DNA of 64,000 bases from an uncultured Granulosicoccaceae bacterium (GCA_938041955.1 CALISD010000021.1:1-64000); one strand, 5' to 3'; shown: positions 1 through 11,003, counted from the stretch's first letter. Notes: generated from the letters alone by a model not told the origin. Made by a program: numbers and translations.

Positions 1-451
1 GCATAATCGAGTGAGAAACGTGGCCCGCCACGTGCCGAGCTTGATCATGCGAGATGTGACGCGATATTTTCGTCTGATGGCGAATAGACACACTGCTATT
101 TTCAAAGTAGCCCTCCAATGACAGTTCAGACCTATGTTTACAGGTGTTTGCCTTAGTTTTCCTCGTCGCCTTGTGAATAATGCAGGCTAGTGCATCGATT
201 CAAATACAAATGCTCATATGAGTCGGTTGATTAAAGTGCCTGTTTTTATAGTAACTATTTTCAGGACCCACCCTGAAAAGCTACAGAAGACTGCAAACCG
301 TTGAATATTTGAATTCCGTTCTTTGCAACTGAATAGTGATTCACCATGGCATCCGGCTTTTGCAGAAATTGACGCTCATCAAGTACTTTAACCAGCCGCC
401 CTGCGAAGACCTGTCATGTCGTCTGCAACGGCGTTACAGCCTTGAAAAGAA

Positions 452-1063
452 TTAGCCTTTCGCCCGCCACAACAAAATTCTATTGTTGGCAGGCATAGGG
501 TTGTCGCTGTGCAATTCCAAGCCACAACTATTGGCCAGAAACTCAAGTTCATCTTTGTCTCTGATTCCCATGTGGGATTGCTGCATTCTCAGGTTGGCAT
601 CAAATTCAGCGTTGCCATCGCTGGTGTGGCTACCATCGATTTTGAACGGACCGTAGAGTGCAAAAAATGCATTCGGGTCTAACCTGCTTGCTATCACTTG
701 AAACATCGCAGCCACCTCATCAATAGACATGATGTGTGCAGTATTAGAGGAATAGGCAAAAGTGTAATGCGAAGTACCGCCGCTTACCTTGTCTTTAACA
801 CTTTCGGCAACATCCAGCTCTACAGGCGCTGCAATATTATTGACCGGTGCTTTTTCAATCGCATAAGCCAATGATTCAAGGTGAAGTGCCTGCTCGGTCG
901 GCTGCCACTGCAGGTTTTTAAAACGGCCACAAAGGTAAATGGCATGTTGACCGGTACCACTTCCAATCTCAAACACAGTGGATGCCTGTGACAGATAATT
1001 TGCCAATGCGTCGCCTATCGCTTCCTTGTTGCGATCAGCCGATGGACTGTACGGCAGCTCCAC
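452..1063 (-). CDS. DUF938-type SAM-dependent methyltransferase
   Basis: ORF 203 aa; FEIGSGTGQHAIYL SAM-binding motif, PYSPSADRNKEAI N-terminus typical of DUF938. Confidence 0.85.
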   Translation of the reverse strand: MELPYSPSADRNKEAIGDALANYLSQASTVFEIGSGTGQHAIYLCGRFKNLQWQPTEQALHLESLAYAIEKAPVNNIAAPVELDVAESVKDKVSGGTSHYTFAYSSNTAHIMSIDEVAAMFQVIASRLDPNAFFALYGPFKIDGSHTSDGNAEFDANLRMQQSHMGIRDKDELEFLANSCGLELHSDNPMPANNRILLWRAKG

Positions 1064-1105
1064 TATGATGCTCCTGTGTGTTATTCAACGACAGCAATTA
1101 TTTTC

Positions 1106-2596
1106 TTAACGCGGCATCACCAGTGCAATAAACACAGGTTTTTTCTTGCGCTGAATCAAAACGGCAACCGTAGCCCCCTTATCAGCACTTTCAGCTAACT
1201 GTCGCAGCTGCGAGTTAGAGCTCACGGTCGCTTGATTAAAGGACACCAGCACATCTCCCTTCATAATGCCCGCCAGTGCCGCTGGCCCGTTTGGATCCAC
1301 CTCTCCAATCAACAAACCGTTAGTGACCTCAAGTGCAGATTTTTGTTTTTCATTCAGAGGGATGGCCGTTAACCCGAGCAATTGGTTCATATTGTCTGCA
1401 GGATCAGCTTTCTCACTACGATCCTCCTGAAGCTCTCTTATCAGAACCTCAAGACTCATCCGTTCTTTGTTTCGAATCAGCTCAACAGTGGCTACTTCTC
1501 CGACCGGGGTATTGCCTACCATCGGTGGCAGATCAGAGGACTGATCAATCGATTGACCATTGAAGGCCAAAAGCACATCACCGACGATAAGCCCGGCATC
1601 CGCCGCCGGACTGCCATCGGTCACCTGGGCGATCAATGCGCCTGTCGGGCGATCTAATCCAAAAGACTTAGCAAGCGGCGGATTAACATCTTGAATTGAC
1701 ACACCTAACCAGCCGCGACTGACATAGCCTTTTTCACGCAACTGGTCGGCAACTGATCTCACCACATTTACAGGTATCGCAAACGATAATCCCATGTAGC
1801 CGCCTGAGCGCGAAAAGATTTGCGAATTGACGCCGATCACATGGCCATCAAGATCAAACAGCGGACCGCCGGAGTTTCCCGGATTCACGGCCACATCGGT
1901 CTGAATAAAAGGCACATAATTTTCAGTGGGCAGACTGCGCGATAACGCAGAGACAATTCCCTGGGTAGCAGTGTATTCGAAACCGAACGGCGAACCGATG
2001 GCCAACACCCACTGCCCCACTTTCAATTTGTCTGAATCACCAAGTACCAGAGTCGGCAATCCCTCGGCGTCGACCTTAAGAAGTGCTACATCAGTTCGCT
2101 CATCAGAACCGACGGTTTCGGCATCGAATTCCCGTCCGTCCGGCAAGCCGATAGTGATGCCGGTGGCATTCTGAATCACATGCGCATTGGTAATCACATA
2201 GCCATCTTCGCTCAATATAAAACCAGAGCCAAAGCCCGATGACGGAATAGCACCTGGAGGATTTCCAGACCCTTCGGGAAGATCTTCAAAGAAGCGACGG
2301 AAGAATTCCGGCAGCTCTTCTTCATTAAAATTTGGCAAGCTACGTATTTCACCATCTGGCAATTGCGTGGAAGAAACGGTCACTTTGACGACCGCCTTAC
2401 CCTGATCCCTTACCAATCCTTCAAAATCTGGTAAATCTATGGCAAAAGTCTGTGTTGTTGTCGTGACAAAAAGCATCAACAGCATCAGTTTGAAAAGCAA
2501 ACTTATGTGGCTAAATCTGGCGGTTGTGATGGCAGCGGAGGACGCAATGTGGGATGATGAAGCGTAACTCTGTGGCACCTTATTGCTTCTTGTCAT
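1106..2596 (-). CDS. Do/DegQ/MucD-family periplasmic serine protease (trypsin domain + two PDZ)
   Basis: NAHVI, DVALLKV, GNSGGPLFDLDG catalytic motifs; two PDZ-like regions; N-terminal hydrophobic segment. True start may be internal. Confidence 0.93.
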   Translation of the reverse strand: MTRSNKVPQSYASSSHIASSAAITTARFSHISLLFKLMLLMLFVTTTTQTFAIDLPDFEGLVRDQGKAVVKVTVSSTQLPDGEIRSLPNFNEEELPEFFRRFFEDLPEGSGNPPGAIPSSGFGSGFILSEDGYVITNAHVIQNATGITIGLPDGREFDAETVGSDERTDVALLKVDAEGLPTLVLGDSDKLKVGQWVLAIGSPFGFEYTATQGIVSALSRSLPTENYVPFIQTDVAVNPGNSGGPLFDLDGHVIGVNSQIFSRSGGYMGLSFAIPVNVVRSVADQLREKGYVSRGWLGVSIQDVNPPLAKSFGLDRPTGALIAQVTDGSPAADAGLIVGDVLLAFNGQSIDQSSDLPPMVGNTPVGEVATVELIRNKERMSLEVLIRELQEDRSEKADPADNMNQLLGLTAIPLNEKQKSALEVTNGLLIGEVDPNGPAALAGIMKGDVLVSFNQATVSSNSQLRQLAESADKGATVAVLIQRKKKPVFIALVMPR

Positions 2597-2812
2597 TGTT
2601 GGCTCCTAGCATGGTTCGGCAATCGTTCGGACGGTAAAGCCCGGAAAGGATAGTCGCTCATTGTTAGCTAATTTGTTGTTAGTTACTTGGGAACGTCTTA
2701 CTTGTTACAGTAATTTAATCGTTTGGGTATCAAACTTTGGATACCTCCGATCCGCACGTTGCGCCTGAGACCACCTTTGTCTTTTGAGCAGCAATCAGTA
2801 CGAGTTTAATAC

Positions 2813-3487
2813 ATGCGCATACTACTAGTTGAAGATGATATGGAGGCGGCGGGCTATCTCGTCAAGGGACTCAATGAAATAGGTCATGCCGTTGACCACG
2901 CAGACGATGGGGAGTCTGGCTTAAGCTATGCAAAAACCAACGCCTATGACTGCATGGTGATCGACCGGATGATGCCTCGCAAAGATGGCATCTCAATGAT
3001 CGAAGATCTGCGTCGAAGCGGAGACAACACACCAGTACTTATACTCAGCGCCCTTGATGACGTTGATGAAAGAGTCACAGGACTACGGGCCGGTGGTGAC
3101 GACTACCTCACAAAGCCTTATTCGCTGTCAGAACTAAATGCACGCCTGCAAGCACTTTCGCGACGGGCTCAGCCGGAAAATGCAGTGACTACCCTGCGCG
3201 TTGCAGACCTGACACTGGATTTACTCAAGCACAAGGTCACTCGTGCAGGCAACAACATCAACCTACAGCCGAGAGAATTCCGCCTGCTGGAGTATTTAAT
3301 GCGCCATGCAGGGCAAGTGGTGACGCGCAGCATGCTGCTTGAAAACGTCTGGGACTATCACTTTGACCCGCAAACCAATGTCATCGATGTGCAAATCAGT
3401 CGTTTGCGCAGCAAAATAGACAAAGATTTTGAACAACCCCTGCTGCACACAGTACGCGGCGCCGGTTACAAACTGGTGGAAGGCTAG
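2813..3487 (+). CDS. OmpR-family two-component response regulator
   Basis: MRILLVEDD, receiver Asp in MVIDRMMPRKDG, GGDDYLTKPY, C-terminal winged helix (VIDVQISRLRSKID). Confidence 0.95.
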   Translation: MRILLVEDDMEAAGYLVKGLNEIGHAVDHADDGESGLSYAKTNAYDCMVIDRMMPRKDGISMIEDLRRSGDNTPVLILSALDDVDERVTGLRAGGDDYLTKPYSLSELNARLQALSRRAQPENAVTTLRVADLTLDLLKHKVTRAGNNINLQPREFRLLEYLMRHAGQVVTRSMLLENVWDYHFDPQTNVIDVQISRLRSKIDKDFEQPLLHTVRGAGYKLVEG

Positions 3488-3536
3488 CCCTTACACCGTA
3501 AGTACAACATCGTTGTACCGTTCAATGTCAAATTCA

Positions 3537-3568
3537 ATGTAGCCCGCGACGCGGGCTACATTTGTTTT
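3537..3568 (+). terminator. Rho-independent terminator-like hairpin between response regulator and kinase genes
   Basis: atgtagcccgc-ga-cgcgggctacat followed by ttgtttt. Confidence 0.7.
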
Positions 3569-3627
3569 AGCAGGATGCAACACAACTTTGATCCTTCCGC
3601 AGCTCCACTAATTTATACTCTGGCCTT

Positions 3628-5031
3628 ATGAATATCAGGCTGTTCAGCACCACCGCCTTTCGGCTCACCATTATTTACGCTGCGTTGTTCAGTCTGTTCT
3701 CGGCTGTCACGCTTGGCTTCATTTATTGGTCTCTGCGCGATGAGATCGAATCTCAGGTAGATGCCCGTCTTCGCCTGGAAACCGACTTCCTGGTGAACCT
3801 GTACAAATCAGGTGCACTAAATGAGCTGCTGGATGCCATTCAGCAGCGTAATGAAGTAGATTCCTACGGTCGCTTTTATAAACTCGAAAGTGAAGGCAGT
3901 GAGCTAAATGAAGGCAACGAGACCGAGTGGCCATTAAAAATAAAGTCGGTCCGCACCCATAGCACTCAACCCATGGGTGACGTCGACAAAGACCTGCCCA
4001 GAGACAACCCTCGAACCACACTGCCAATGCGAGTGGCGCAAACTCAGTTTTCCAATGGATTAAAACTCACCATTGGCCATGAGATCAGTGACGAGAAAGC
4101 ACTGCTCGATTACACCTTTGCACTGGTGGTCGGCGGCACAGTCATCACCCTGATTTTTGCAGTTCTCGGTGGCATCTGGATGAGCATGAGCGTGTTGCGA
4201 CGCATCGCCAGCATCAGTGAAACCGCTGGAGAAATCATGAGTGGCACGTTCTCCCGACGTATACCGGTGACTGAAAGGCGCGATGAATTCGACACCATCG
4301 CCGTTAAGATCAATCAAATGCTGACACGTATTGAAGATCTGATGGAAAGCATGCAACAAGTCACCAACAACGTGGCGCACGATTTACGCAGCCCTTTAAC
4401 GCGTCTGCGCAATCGTCTCGAAGTGACGCTGCTGGAAAACCGCAGTGACGATGAGTACAGAGAAACCATCGAATACTCTATTACTCAAGCCGATGGCATG
4501 ATCCACACATTCAACGCAATGCTCTCCATCGCACGCCTTGAAGCCGGACTTGATAAAACCGAATGGGAAAATGTGCATATGGGCGAATTGGCCGGTGAGC
4601 TGGCCGAACTCTATGGCGCCGTCGCCGAAGATGCCAATTTGATTTTCGTTGAACGAATTAATTCCAACCCGGTGTTTTATGGCAACCGCCATTTGCTGGC
4701 GCAGGCAATTACTAATCTGCTTGATAATGCTATTAAATACACCCGCGTCGGTGGCCTGGTAGGTATCTATTTATCAGGCGACGATCAGGAATTCACCATT
4801 ACTGTGACCGATAACGGGCCTGGTATTCCACGCCATGAGCGCGACCGGGTGCTGCAAAGATTTGTGCGACTGGAAAACGAACGCAAGTCACCCGGCAACG
4901 GTCTGGGTCTGAGTCTGGTACAAGCCGTAGTACGTATGCACGGTGCCGAATTGAGATTGGCAGACAATCGGCCCGGCCTCGCAGTAAGTCTCGGCTTTAG
5001 AGGTCGTGGAATCAACTCAGCCGCAGCTTAA
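3628..5031 (+). CDS. Sensor histidine kinase (HAMP-HisKA-HATPase)
   Basis: two TM segments, HAMP, VAHDLRSPLTRLRNRLE H-box, NLLDNAIKYT N-box, DNGPGIP and GNGLGLSLV G-boxes. Confidence 0.95.
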   Translation: MNIRLFSTTAFRLTIIYAALFSLFSAVTLGFIYWSLRDEIESQVDARLRLETDFLVNLYKSGALNELLDAIQQRNEVDSYGRFYKLESEGSELNEGNETEWPLKIKSVRTHSTQPMGDVDKDLPRDNPRTTLPMRVAQTQFSNGLKLTIGHEISDEKALLDYTFALVVGGTVITLIFAVLGGIWMSMSVLRRIASISETAGEIMSGTFSRRIPVTERRDEFDTIAVKINQMLTRIEDLMESMQQVTNNVAHDLRSPLTRLRNRLEVTLLENRSDDEYRETIEYSITQADGMIHTFNAMLSIARLEAGLDKTEWENVHMGELAGELAELYGAVAEDANLIFVERINSNPVFYGNRHLLAQAITNLLDNAIKYTRVGGLVGIYLSGDDQEFTITVTDNGPGIPRHERDRVLQRFVRLENERKSPGNGLGLSLVQAVVRMHGAELRLADNRPGLAVSLGFRGRGINSAAA

Positions 5032-5067
5032 CTCACACTCTCTAAAATTTGACATGCCGTTACCCAT

Positions 5068-5484
5068 CTATTGATCAGATTCAGGGGTGTCATCCAGGAT
5101 CAATTGATCGCCGCTGACTAATCTATACACCCATCGCCTTGTAGAACCCGATACCCGCGGTGCAGTCCACACTTCTATCTGCGATCCTTTGCTCAGCTCA
5201 CGGACTTCAGCGGCCTGTTGATAGGTGATGCGAACACGTCTCTGGTCGTTGTCATCAACCTTTATCAACAGAATACGGCGGGCATTAACGCCTTTATTTT
5301 GCTCGCTTAATCCATCGAACTGACCTTGCAGATATTCCGATTGCTCGATCAGCAACGGACCGTCGGCAGGTTCTCTGTCGCTAAAATAATAAAATCCGAA
5401 ACCGACCACAAGCATCAACATTGGTAAAGCAGTTAACACTGATTCGATTGGATTCTTCTTATGAACCGTATGCTCAGCTGACAC
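5068..5484 (-). CDS. Hypothetical single-TM protein
   Basis: 138-aa ORF; N-terminal TM (VLTALPMLMLVVGFGFYYF). Confidence 0.6.
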   Translation of the reverse strand: MSAEHTVHKKNPIESVLTALPMLMLVVGFGFYYFSDREPADGPLLIEQSEYLQGQFDGLSEQNKGVNARRILLIKVDDNDQRRVRITYQQAAEVRELSKGSQIEVWTAPRVSGSTRRWVYRLVSGDQLILDDTPESDQ

Positions 5485-5579
5485 CTTGTTTAAGGGTGGT
5501 TTTTTAATTGGGATTTTTGAAGAGGAAATGAGTTTTCCAGAAGCTACTTTCTCAATAGCCAGGTAATAAGTTAAAGATA

Positions 5580-6440
5580 CTACTCAATGTTTTGCACTTG
5601 CTCACGCATCTGCTCAATCATTACTTTAAGGTCAACAGACAGTGCGGTCGTTTCAGCGTCGGATGATTTTGAGCTCAGTGTGTTCGCTTCGCGATTAAAC
5701 TCCTGCACCAGAAAATCAAGCCGTCTGCCCACCGGTTCATTGCGCTTTAAAATATCGCGCAGCTCACTCAGGTGTGCGGTGAGTCGATCAAGTTCCTCTT
5801 CAACATCAAGGCGTTGTGCGATGTATACCAGCTCTTGCTCTAGCCGGCCGGTGTCATGCTCAACGTTTAACTCTTCAATTTTGGCAATCAGCTTGGCGTG
5901 TTGCCGCTCAATTAAAACTGGCCTCAATACTCGGACTTGCTCAACAATCTTGTCGATCGCATCACATCGATCGGTAAGCATTTTCGCTGTCTTATCACCT
6001 TCACGCTCACGGGTTTCAATATAGTCTGCGAGCGTGATATCAAAGAGTTCCAGTGCCAGTTGCTGCAGCGGGCCAAAATCTGCCTCGGCCTGCCCCACCA
6101 CACCCGGCCAGCGCAACACTTCAAGCGCTGACATTGGTTGTGAATCACTCAACTGAATCGACTTTGCCGCTTCGACAACCTGTGCTGCAAGTGCTTCATT
6201 TACAGCGATTTGGCTGCTGATTTTTTGCGATGGCTTGAAACGCAGTGAAACCTCTACCTTGCCGCGGCTGAGTTTGGAAGTCAGCTTGTCACGCACTTGA
6301 GGCTCAATCAGTCTGAGCTCATCTGCCAATCGCAGTGAAACATCAAGGTAGCGATGGTTGACCGATCGCATTTCCCACACCAATGCACCCCAGTCGTTAA
6401 CCGATTCCTTACGACTAAAAGCAGTCATACTTTTCAACAT
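5580..6440 (-). CDS. yicC: YicC-family endoribonuclease
   Basis: MLKSMTAFSRKE..., RSVNHRYLDVSLRLADELR, C-terminal DFLVQEFNREANTLSSKS; start trimmed to MLKSMTAF at 6440 (ORF extends to 6533). Confidence 0.93.
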   Translation of the reverse strand: MLKSMTAFSRKESVNDWGALVWEMRSVNHRYLDVSLRLADELRLIEPQVRDKLTSKLSRGKVEVSLRFKPSQKISSQIAVNEALAAQVVEAAKSIQLSDSQPMSALEVLRWPGVVGQAEADFGPLQQLALELFDITLADYIETREREGDKTAKMLTDRCDAIDKIVEQVRVLRPVLIERQHAKLIAKIEELNVEHDTGRLEQELVYIAQRLDVEEELDRLTAHLSELRDILKRNEPVGRRLDFLVQEFNREANTLSSKSSDAETTALSVDLKVMIEQMREQVQNIE

Positions 6441-6559
6441 GAAACTATCCTGCGAGATGACTCGGTTTTGCGGGCAGAGAACTGTATCATGCGATCTATA
6501 CCGATACTTATTCGAAGTGGACACGAGCCCCACAATTCGAAAAAAAACAAAGGAAATTT

Positions 6560-7273
6560 ATGCGCCCCAGCCAACGTGCTAACGATGAACTCAGAGCAGT
6601 AGCATTTGCCAGAGATTTTACCTGTCACGCCGAAGGTTCGGTGCTTGTAAGCTTTGGTAACACCAAAGTTATTTGCAACGCCAGCATCGAAGACCGTGTC
6701 CCCCCTTTTCTCAAGGGCAAAGGCAGCGGCTGGATAACGGCAGAATATTCCATGCTGCCAAGAGCAACGAACACACGCTCAAGACGGGAAGTCACCAGCG
6801 GTAAACAATCCGGGCGCAGCATGGAAATCCAGCGCCTAATCGGTCGCTCACTGCGAGCCATTATTGACCTTGAAGCACTGGGTGAAAAAACGATCACCAT
6901 CGATTGCGATGTCATTCAAGCAGATGGCGGTACGCGCTGCGCATCTATCAGCGGCGCGTATGTGGCTTTAAGTGATGCAATCAATCACCTGATGAAGAAA
7001 AAAAGCATCAAGAAAAACCCGCTCCATGGACAAGTGGCAGCGGTGTCAGTTGGCATATATAACGGCAAACCTGTGCTTGATCTCGACTACGCGGAAGACT
7101 CAAACGCAGAAACCGATATGAACGTGGTGATGAATGAAGCCGGCGCATACATAGAACTGCAGGGCACGGCTGAAGGTCATGCATTTCATGCGCAGGAACT
7201 AGAATCCATGCTGGCGCTGGCACGAAAAGGCGTTGATGAAATTGTTATCGCTCAGCGTGCAGCACTGAACTAA
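6560..7273 (+). CDS. rph: Ribonuclease PH
   Basis: [57 protein letters not shown]. Confidence 0.97.
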   Translation: MRPSQRANDELRAVAFARDFTCHAEGSVLVSFGNTKVICNASIEDRVPPFLKGKGSGWITAEYSMLPRATNTRSRREVTSGKQSGRSMEIQRLIGRSLRAIIDLEALGEKTITIDCDVIQADGGTRCASISGAYVALSDAINHLMKKKSIKKNPLHGQVAAVSVGIYNGKPVLDLDYAEDSNAETDMNVVMNEAGAYIELQGTAEGHAFHAQELESMLALARKGVDEIVIAQRAALN

Positions 7274-7287
7274 TCCAGATTTCAACC

Positions 7288-7926
7288 ATGTCGATACAAA
7301 AAACTGATTCCAGCCAATGCGTGCTGGCAAGTGGCAACAAAGGCAAGCTCGCTGAGCTTTCCCATGCACTGGCGGGCCACAACATTGAGCTGATTTCACA
7401 ATCAGAGTTCAATGTCAGCGAAGCCATTGAAGACGCACCCACTTTTATTGAAAATGCGCTAATCAAAGCACGGCATGCCAGTCAGGTGACAGGCTTGAGT
7501 GCGTTGGCGGACGATTCCGGATTGGTTGTGCCGGTGCTAAACGGCGAGCCGGGCATTTTCTCAGCCCGGTACGCCATGCAACCGAACACCACCCGAAAAC
7601 CAACAGACGCAGACAATATCAACAAGCTTCTGGAGCAACTGCAGTCGCACAGCGATGACAAAGCGCGAGCCGCCTACTTTGTTTGTGCGCTGGTGTACCT
7701 GCGCCACGCGGATGATCCGGAACCGTTAATCAGCACCGGCCTCTGGCATGGCAGGATACTGCATACACCAGAGGGGGAAAATGGATTCGGCTATGACCCG
7801 GTCTTTTATTGTCCAAAAAACAAAATGGCATCCGCGTCCATGAGTAAGGAATTAAAAAGCAGCATCAGCCATCGAGCCATCGCACTGGAGGCATTAAACA
7901 AACAGCTGACAGATCGCTCACAGTGA
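7288..7926 (+). CDS. rdgB: XTP/dITP diphosphatase (RdgB/HAM1)
   Basis: VLASGNKGKLAEL, ALADDSGLVVPVLNGEPGIFSARYA, GENGFGYDPVFY. Confidence 0.96.
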   Translation: MSIQKTDSSQCVLASGNKGKLAELSHALAGHNIELISQSEFNVSEAIEDAPTFIENALIKARHASQVTGLSALADDSGLVVPVLNGEPGIFSARYAMQPNTTRKPTDADNINKLLEQLQSHSDDKARAAYFVCALVYLRHADDPEPLISTGLWHGRILHTPEGENGFGYDPVFYCPKNKMASASMSKELKSSISHRAIALEALNKQLTDRSQ

Positions 7927-9122
7927 GACACTTCACTGAATACCCACCGGTAACTCTCTACATCCACTTTCCGTGGTGTGTAAAAAAATGCCCTTATTGC
8001 GACTTCAACTCTCACGCCGCGCGTGATGAGATACCTGAAAAGCAATACATCGATGCCCTGATAGCAGATCTAGAGCAACATGCGCCAGACATATGGGGCA
8101 GATCAATTGAGTCGATCTTCATTGGCGGCGGCACCCCCAGCCTGATTTCAGCTGAAGGTATTGACAGGCTTTTGGGGCAAGTTCGGGCACTTAGCAAATT
8201 AGAGCCGACCGCAGAAATCACATTAGAAGCCAACCCGGGTACGTTTGAACAGCAACGCTTTCAAGACTTTCGCACCATCGGCATCAACCGGCTTTCTATC
8301 GGCATACAAAGCTTTAACGACGATCATTTAAAAACACTTGGCAGAATTCACGATGCGAATAACGCGATAGCAGCTTGTGAAACAGCCAGGCACGCCGGCT
8401 TTGACAACTTCAATATTGATTTAATGCACGGACTGCCGAACCAAACTGCTGCTGAAGCCATACAAGACGTGAAGCAGGCCATTTCGTTGCAACCTACGCA
8501 CTTGTCTTATTATCAGCTAACACTTGAACCGAATACCCTTTTCGCCACTAATCCTCCGACGCTACCGGATGAAGACACACTGGCAGACATTCAGGAACAC
8601 GGTAAGCAACTAATCACTGCGGCGGGATTTTCACAGTATGAAGTATCGGCCTACGCACAGGACGGCAAACAATGTCACCACAACTTAAACTACTGGAGAT
8701 TCGGTGACTACCTTGGCATTGGCGCAGGTGCACATTCCAAATTGAGTTTTCCAGCTGACAATTCAATTGTCAGACATAGCAAACCACGCCACCCAACCGA
8801 TTATATGAAAACCGCGTCAAGTGCCGAGCGCATCAGGGGTATGCAAGCCGTCACCGAAGAAGATGCTCGACTGGAATTCATGATGAATGCACTGCGCCTG
8901 ACAGACGGGTTTGCAACTCATGACTTTGAGCAACGCACCGGTGAGCACATCGCGGTAATCAGAGCGACACTCGATAAAGCTGAATCCGAAGGCTTGCTGA
9001 CACGCACCATGCAGCATATTCAGACCACAGAGCATGGCGCTCAGTATCTCGACACTCTGCTACAACTCTTTATGCCACAAGAACAAAGTAACAGAAGAGT
9101 CATACCCATTAGTTCTGCGTAG
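7923..9122 (+). CDS. hemW: Radical SAM protein HemW (oxygen-independent coproporphyrinogen oxidase-like)
   Basis: LYIHFPWCVKKCPYCDFNSH (CxxxCxxC), IFIGGGTPSL; 4-nt overlap with rdgB, GTG start. Confidence 0.95.
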   Translation: MRHFTEYPPVTLYIHFPWCVKKCPYCDFNSHAARDEIPEKQYIDALIADLEQHAPDIWGRSIESIFIGGGTPSLISAEGIDRLLGQVRALSKLEPTAEITLEANPGTFEQQRFQDFRTIGINRLSIGIQSFNDDHLKTLGRIHDANNAIAACETARHAGFDNFNIDLMHGLPNQTAAEAIQDVKQAISLQPTHLSYYQLTLEPNTLFATNPPTLPDEDTLADIQEHGKQLITAAGFSQYEVSAYAQDGKQCHHNLNYWRFGDYLGIGAGAHSKLSFPADNSIVRHSKPRHPTDYMKTASSAERIRGMQAVTEEDARLEFMMNALRLTDGFATHDFEQRTGEHIAVIRATLDKAESEGLLTRTMQHIQTTEHGAQYLDTLLQLFMPQEQSNRRVIPISSA

Positions 9123-9185
9123 CGTTTTCCGCGCAGTGTCTGTACTGAGCTGAGCCCCTCCCAACAGAATAGTCACCTGGTCATT

Positions 9186-9371
9186 ATGGAAGAGTACGAA
9201 ATCAACTGCCCCTACTGCGGCGAGTCCATCACCATCCTGATCGATTGCTCCGTACCCGAACAACAGTATGTTGAAGACTGCCAGGTTTGTTGTTCACCCA
9301 TATTACTGAACGTGATCACAACGCCAGACAGTGAGATTTCTGAAGTCACCATCCGACAAGAAAATGAGTAG
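9186..9371 (+). CDS. CPXCG motif-containing cysteine-rich small protein
   Basis: 61 aa, INCPYCGE...DCQVCCSPI. Confidence 0.85.
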   Translation: MEEYEINCPYCGESITILIDCSVPEQQYVEDCQVCCSPILLNVITTPDSEISEVTIRQENE

Positions 9372-9770
9372 GGGGCAGAAACCCGGCGCGTGTGCGAGTG
9401 ACCTGTCAGGGGGAATTTCCAATTCGTTTTACGATAGTTATGTACGTGCGACCTGTACATCGCCGCGCGTACCGATAGTTTCCTGCGCAGCCTCAATGCA
9501 CATCCAACGAAAACTAAACCCAATGTGAACATAGCCATGAAAACACGTCCTCCAGTTATGCCCTCTACGGTATGCATAAACGGGCATGGGTGAAATCGCC
9601 ACTGGCTTCACCGACAAGGTTTGAGGCATCCACGCTTGTTTCGATTGAATAAGACCCCATATTGCACTACACTGGCGGGCTGATTAGTGAATTTTTCACC
9701 CGCCACGCCAGCTCGACCGCCGCACCGCGGGCCGGTCAGCTCAACAAGCGGAAAGGCTAAGGATTAAGTA

Positions 9771-9974
9771 ATGAAAGCAGATACACACCCAAAATACGAA
9801 GAAATCGCTGTTGCATGCAGCTGCGGCCACGCATTCAAGACCCGCTCAACTATCGGCAAGGATCTGAATGTGGAAGTATGTTCTAACTGCCACCCGTTCT
9901 ACACCGGCAAGCAGAAGATTCTCGATTCAGCCGGCCAGGTTGACAAATTTAATCGTCGCTTCGGCAAAAAGTAA
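9771..9974 (+). CDS. rpmE: 50S ribosomal protein L31 (Cys-containing, zinc-binding type)
   Basis: [48 protein letters not shown]. Confidence 0.97.
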   Translation: MKADTHPKYEEIAVACSCGHAFKTRSTIGKDLNVEVCSNCHPFYTGKQKILDSAGQVDKFNRRFGKK

Positions 9975-9984
9975 ACCCTTGTTT

Positions 9985-10008
9985 GGGTCAGCCAATTTGG
10001 CTGACCCG
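9985..10008 (+). terminator. Terminator-like hairpin after rpmE
   Basis: gggtcagcca-att-tggctgaccc perfect stem; weak T tract. Confidence 0.5.
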
Positions 10009-10073
10009 CTCAATATTCAACTTACCTTGCCAGGTACCGGACTTCCCAAGCGCCGGCAACACTTGGCAGGCCT

Positions 10074-11003
10074 ATGAAGCCATCTATTGCTGCGAAATCC
10101 GATCCGGATGCGTTTTATCTGATCGACAGCAGTATTTATATTTTTCGCGGCTGGCACTCCATGCCCGCCAGCATGACCGACAACAACGGTCGACCAGCCA
10201 ACGCCACCTTCGGTTTCATTGAATTTCTCTATCAACTGCTGTCACGCCGAAAGCCAAAGCTTGTCGCCTGCGCGTTTGATGAAAGCCTGAATACTTCCGC
10301 TCGCAACGACATCTACCCGCTTTACAAAGCCAACCGAACCAGCGCCCCACCCGATTTAAAAAACCAGTTCCAACAGTGCAAGGCATTTAGCCAGGCCATC
10401 GGCCTCACCTCACTTTCCAGCGGCACTCTGGAAGCTGATGACATCATCGGCACATTAGCCGGAATCTCTCAAAGGGATGGCACCCATTGCGTTATCGTGT
10501 CCGCCGACAAAGACTTATGTCAGTTTATCGGTGAAGGCGATGCGGTATGGAACTTTGCCCGAGATCTCTGGCTCGACGCGCGGTTGATTGAAAAACGTTT
10601 TGGCGTGCGGCCCCAGCAAATTGCGGATTCGCTGGCCATCACCGGCGACAAGGTAGATAACATTCCAGGTGTCCCGGGCGTCGGCACCGCTACAGCCGCC
10701 AGATTGTTGGTAAAATGGGGCAACTTGACCGCCCTGCTGGACAATACCGACAAAGTGGCTGCAATGAAATTTCGCGGTGCCAGCCGGGTTGCGGCGTTAT
10801 TGAAGGAGCATGCCGATACCATTTGGCTTTCCCGGCAACTCACTGGCCTAATTCCGGATCACAGCGTCAACCCCACACTCGCCGACTACCGCATCACGCC
10901 AGACACTGAGGCGATGGAAACCGTCTTCGACCAACTAGGCTTTAACGATAAGCGCCGAACCCGATGGCACGACCTCCTAAACCAACACAACGCAAGCGCG
11001 TAA
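10074..11003 (+). CDS. Stand-alone 5'-3' exonuclease (ExoIX/Xni or Pol I 5'-exo domain-like)
   Basis: YLIDSSIYIFRGWHS, ACAFDESLNTSARNDIYPLYKANR, EADDIIGTLA, SADKDLCQFI, GDKVDNIPGVPGVGTATAARLL. Confidence 0.9.
   Translation: MKPSIAAKSDPDAFYLIDSSIYIFRGWHSMPASMTDNNGRPANATFGFIEFLYQLLSRRKPKLVACAFDESLNTSARNDIYPLYKANRTSAPPDLKNQFQQCKAFSQAIGLTSLSSGTLEADDIIGTLAGISQRDGTHCVIVSADKDLCQFIGEGDAVWNFARDLWLDARLIEKRFGVRPQQIADSLAITGDKVDNIPGVPGVGTATAARLLVKWGNLTALLDNTDKVAAMKFRGASRVAALLKEHADTIWLSRQLTGLIPDHSVNPTLADYRITPDTEAMETVFDQLGFNDKRRTRWHDLLNQHNASA

Noticed and set aside
1-451. Gene fragment at the window start
   Set aside because: Only a short open frame (2-120, plus strand) with no recognisable motif; not supportable.
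5587-6024. Plus-strand 145-aa ORF as a gene
   Set aside because: Antisense to yicC, Ser/Arg/Cys-rich composition with no recognisable family; spurious.
9212-9629. Minus-strand ORFs (121 and 63 aa) between the CPXCG gene and rpmE
   Set aside because: They overlap the CPXCG gene or spacer and show no family features.
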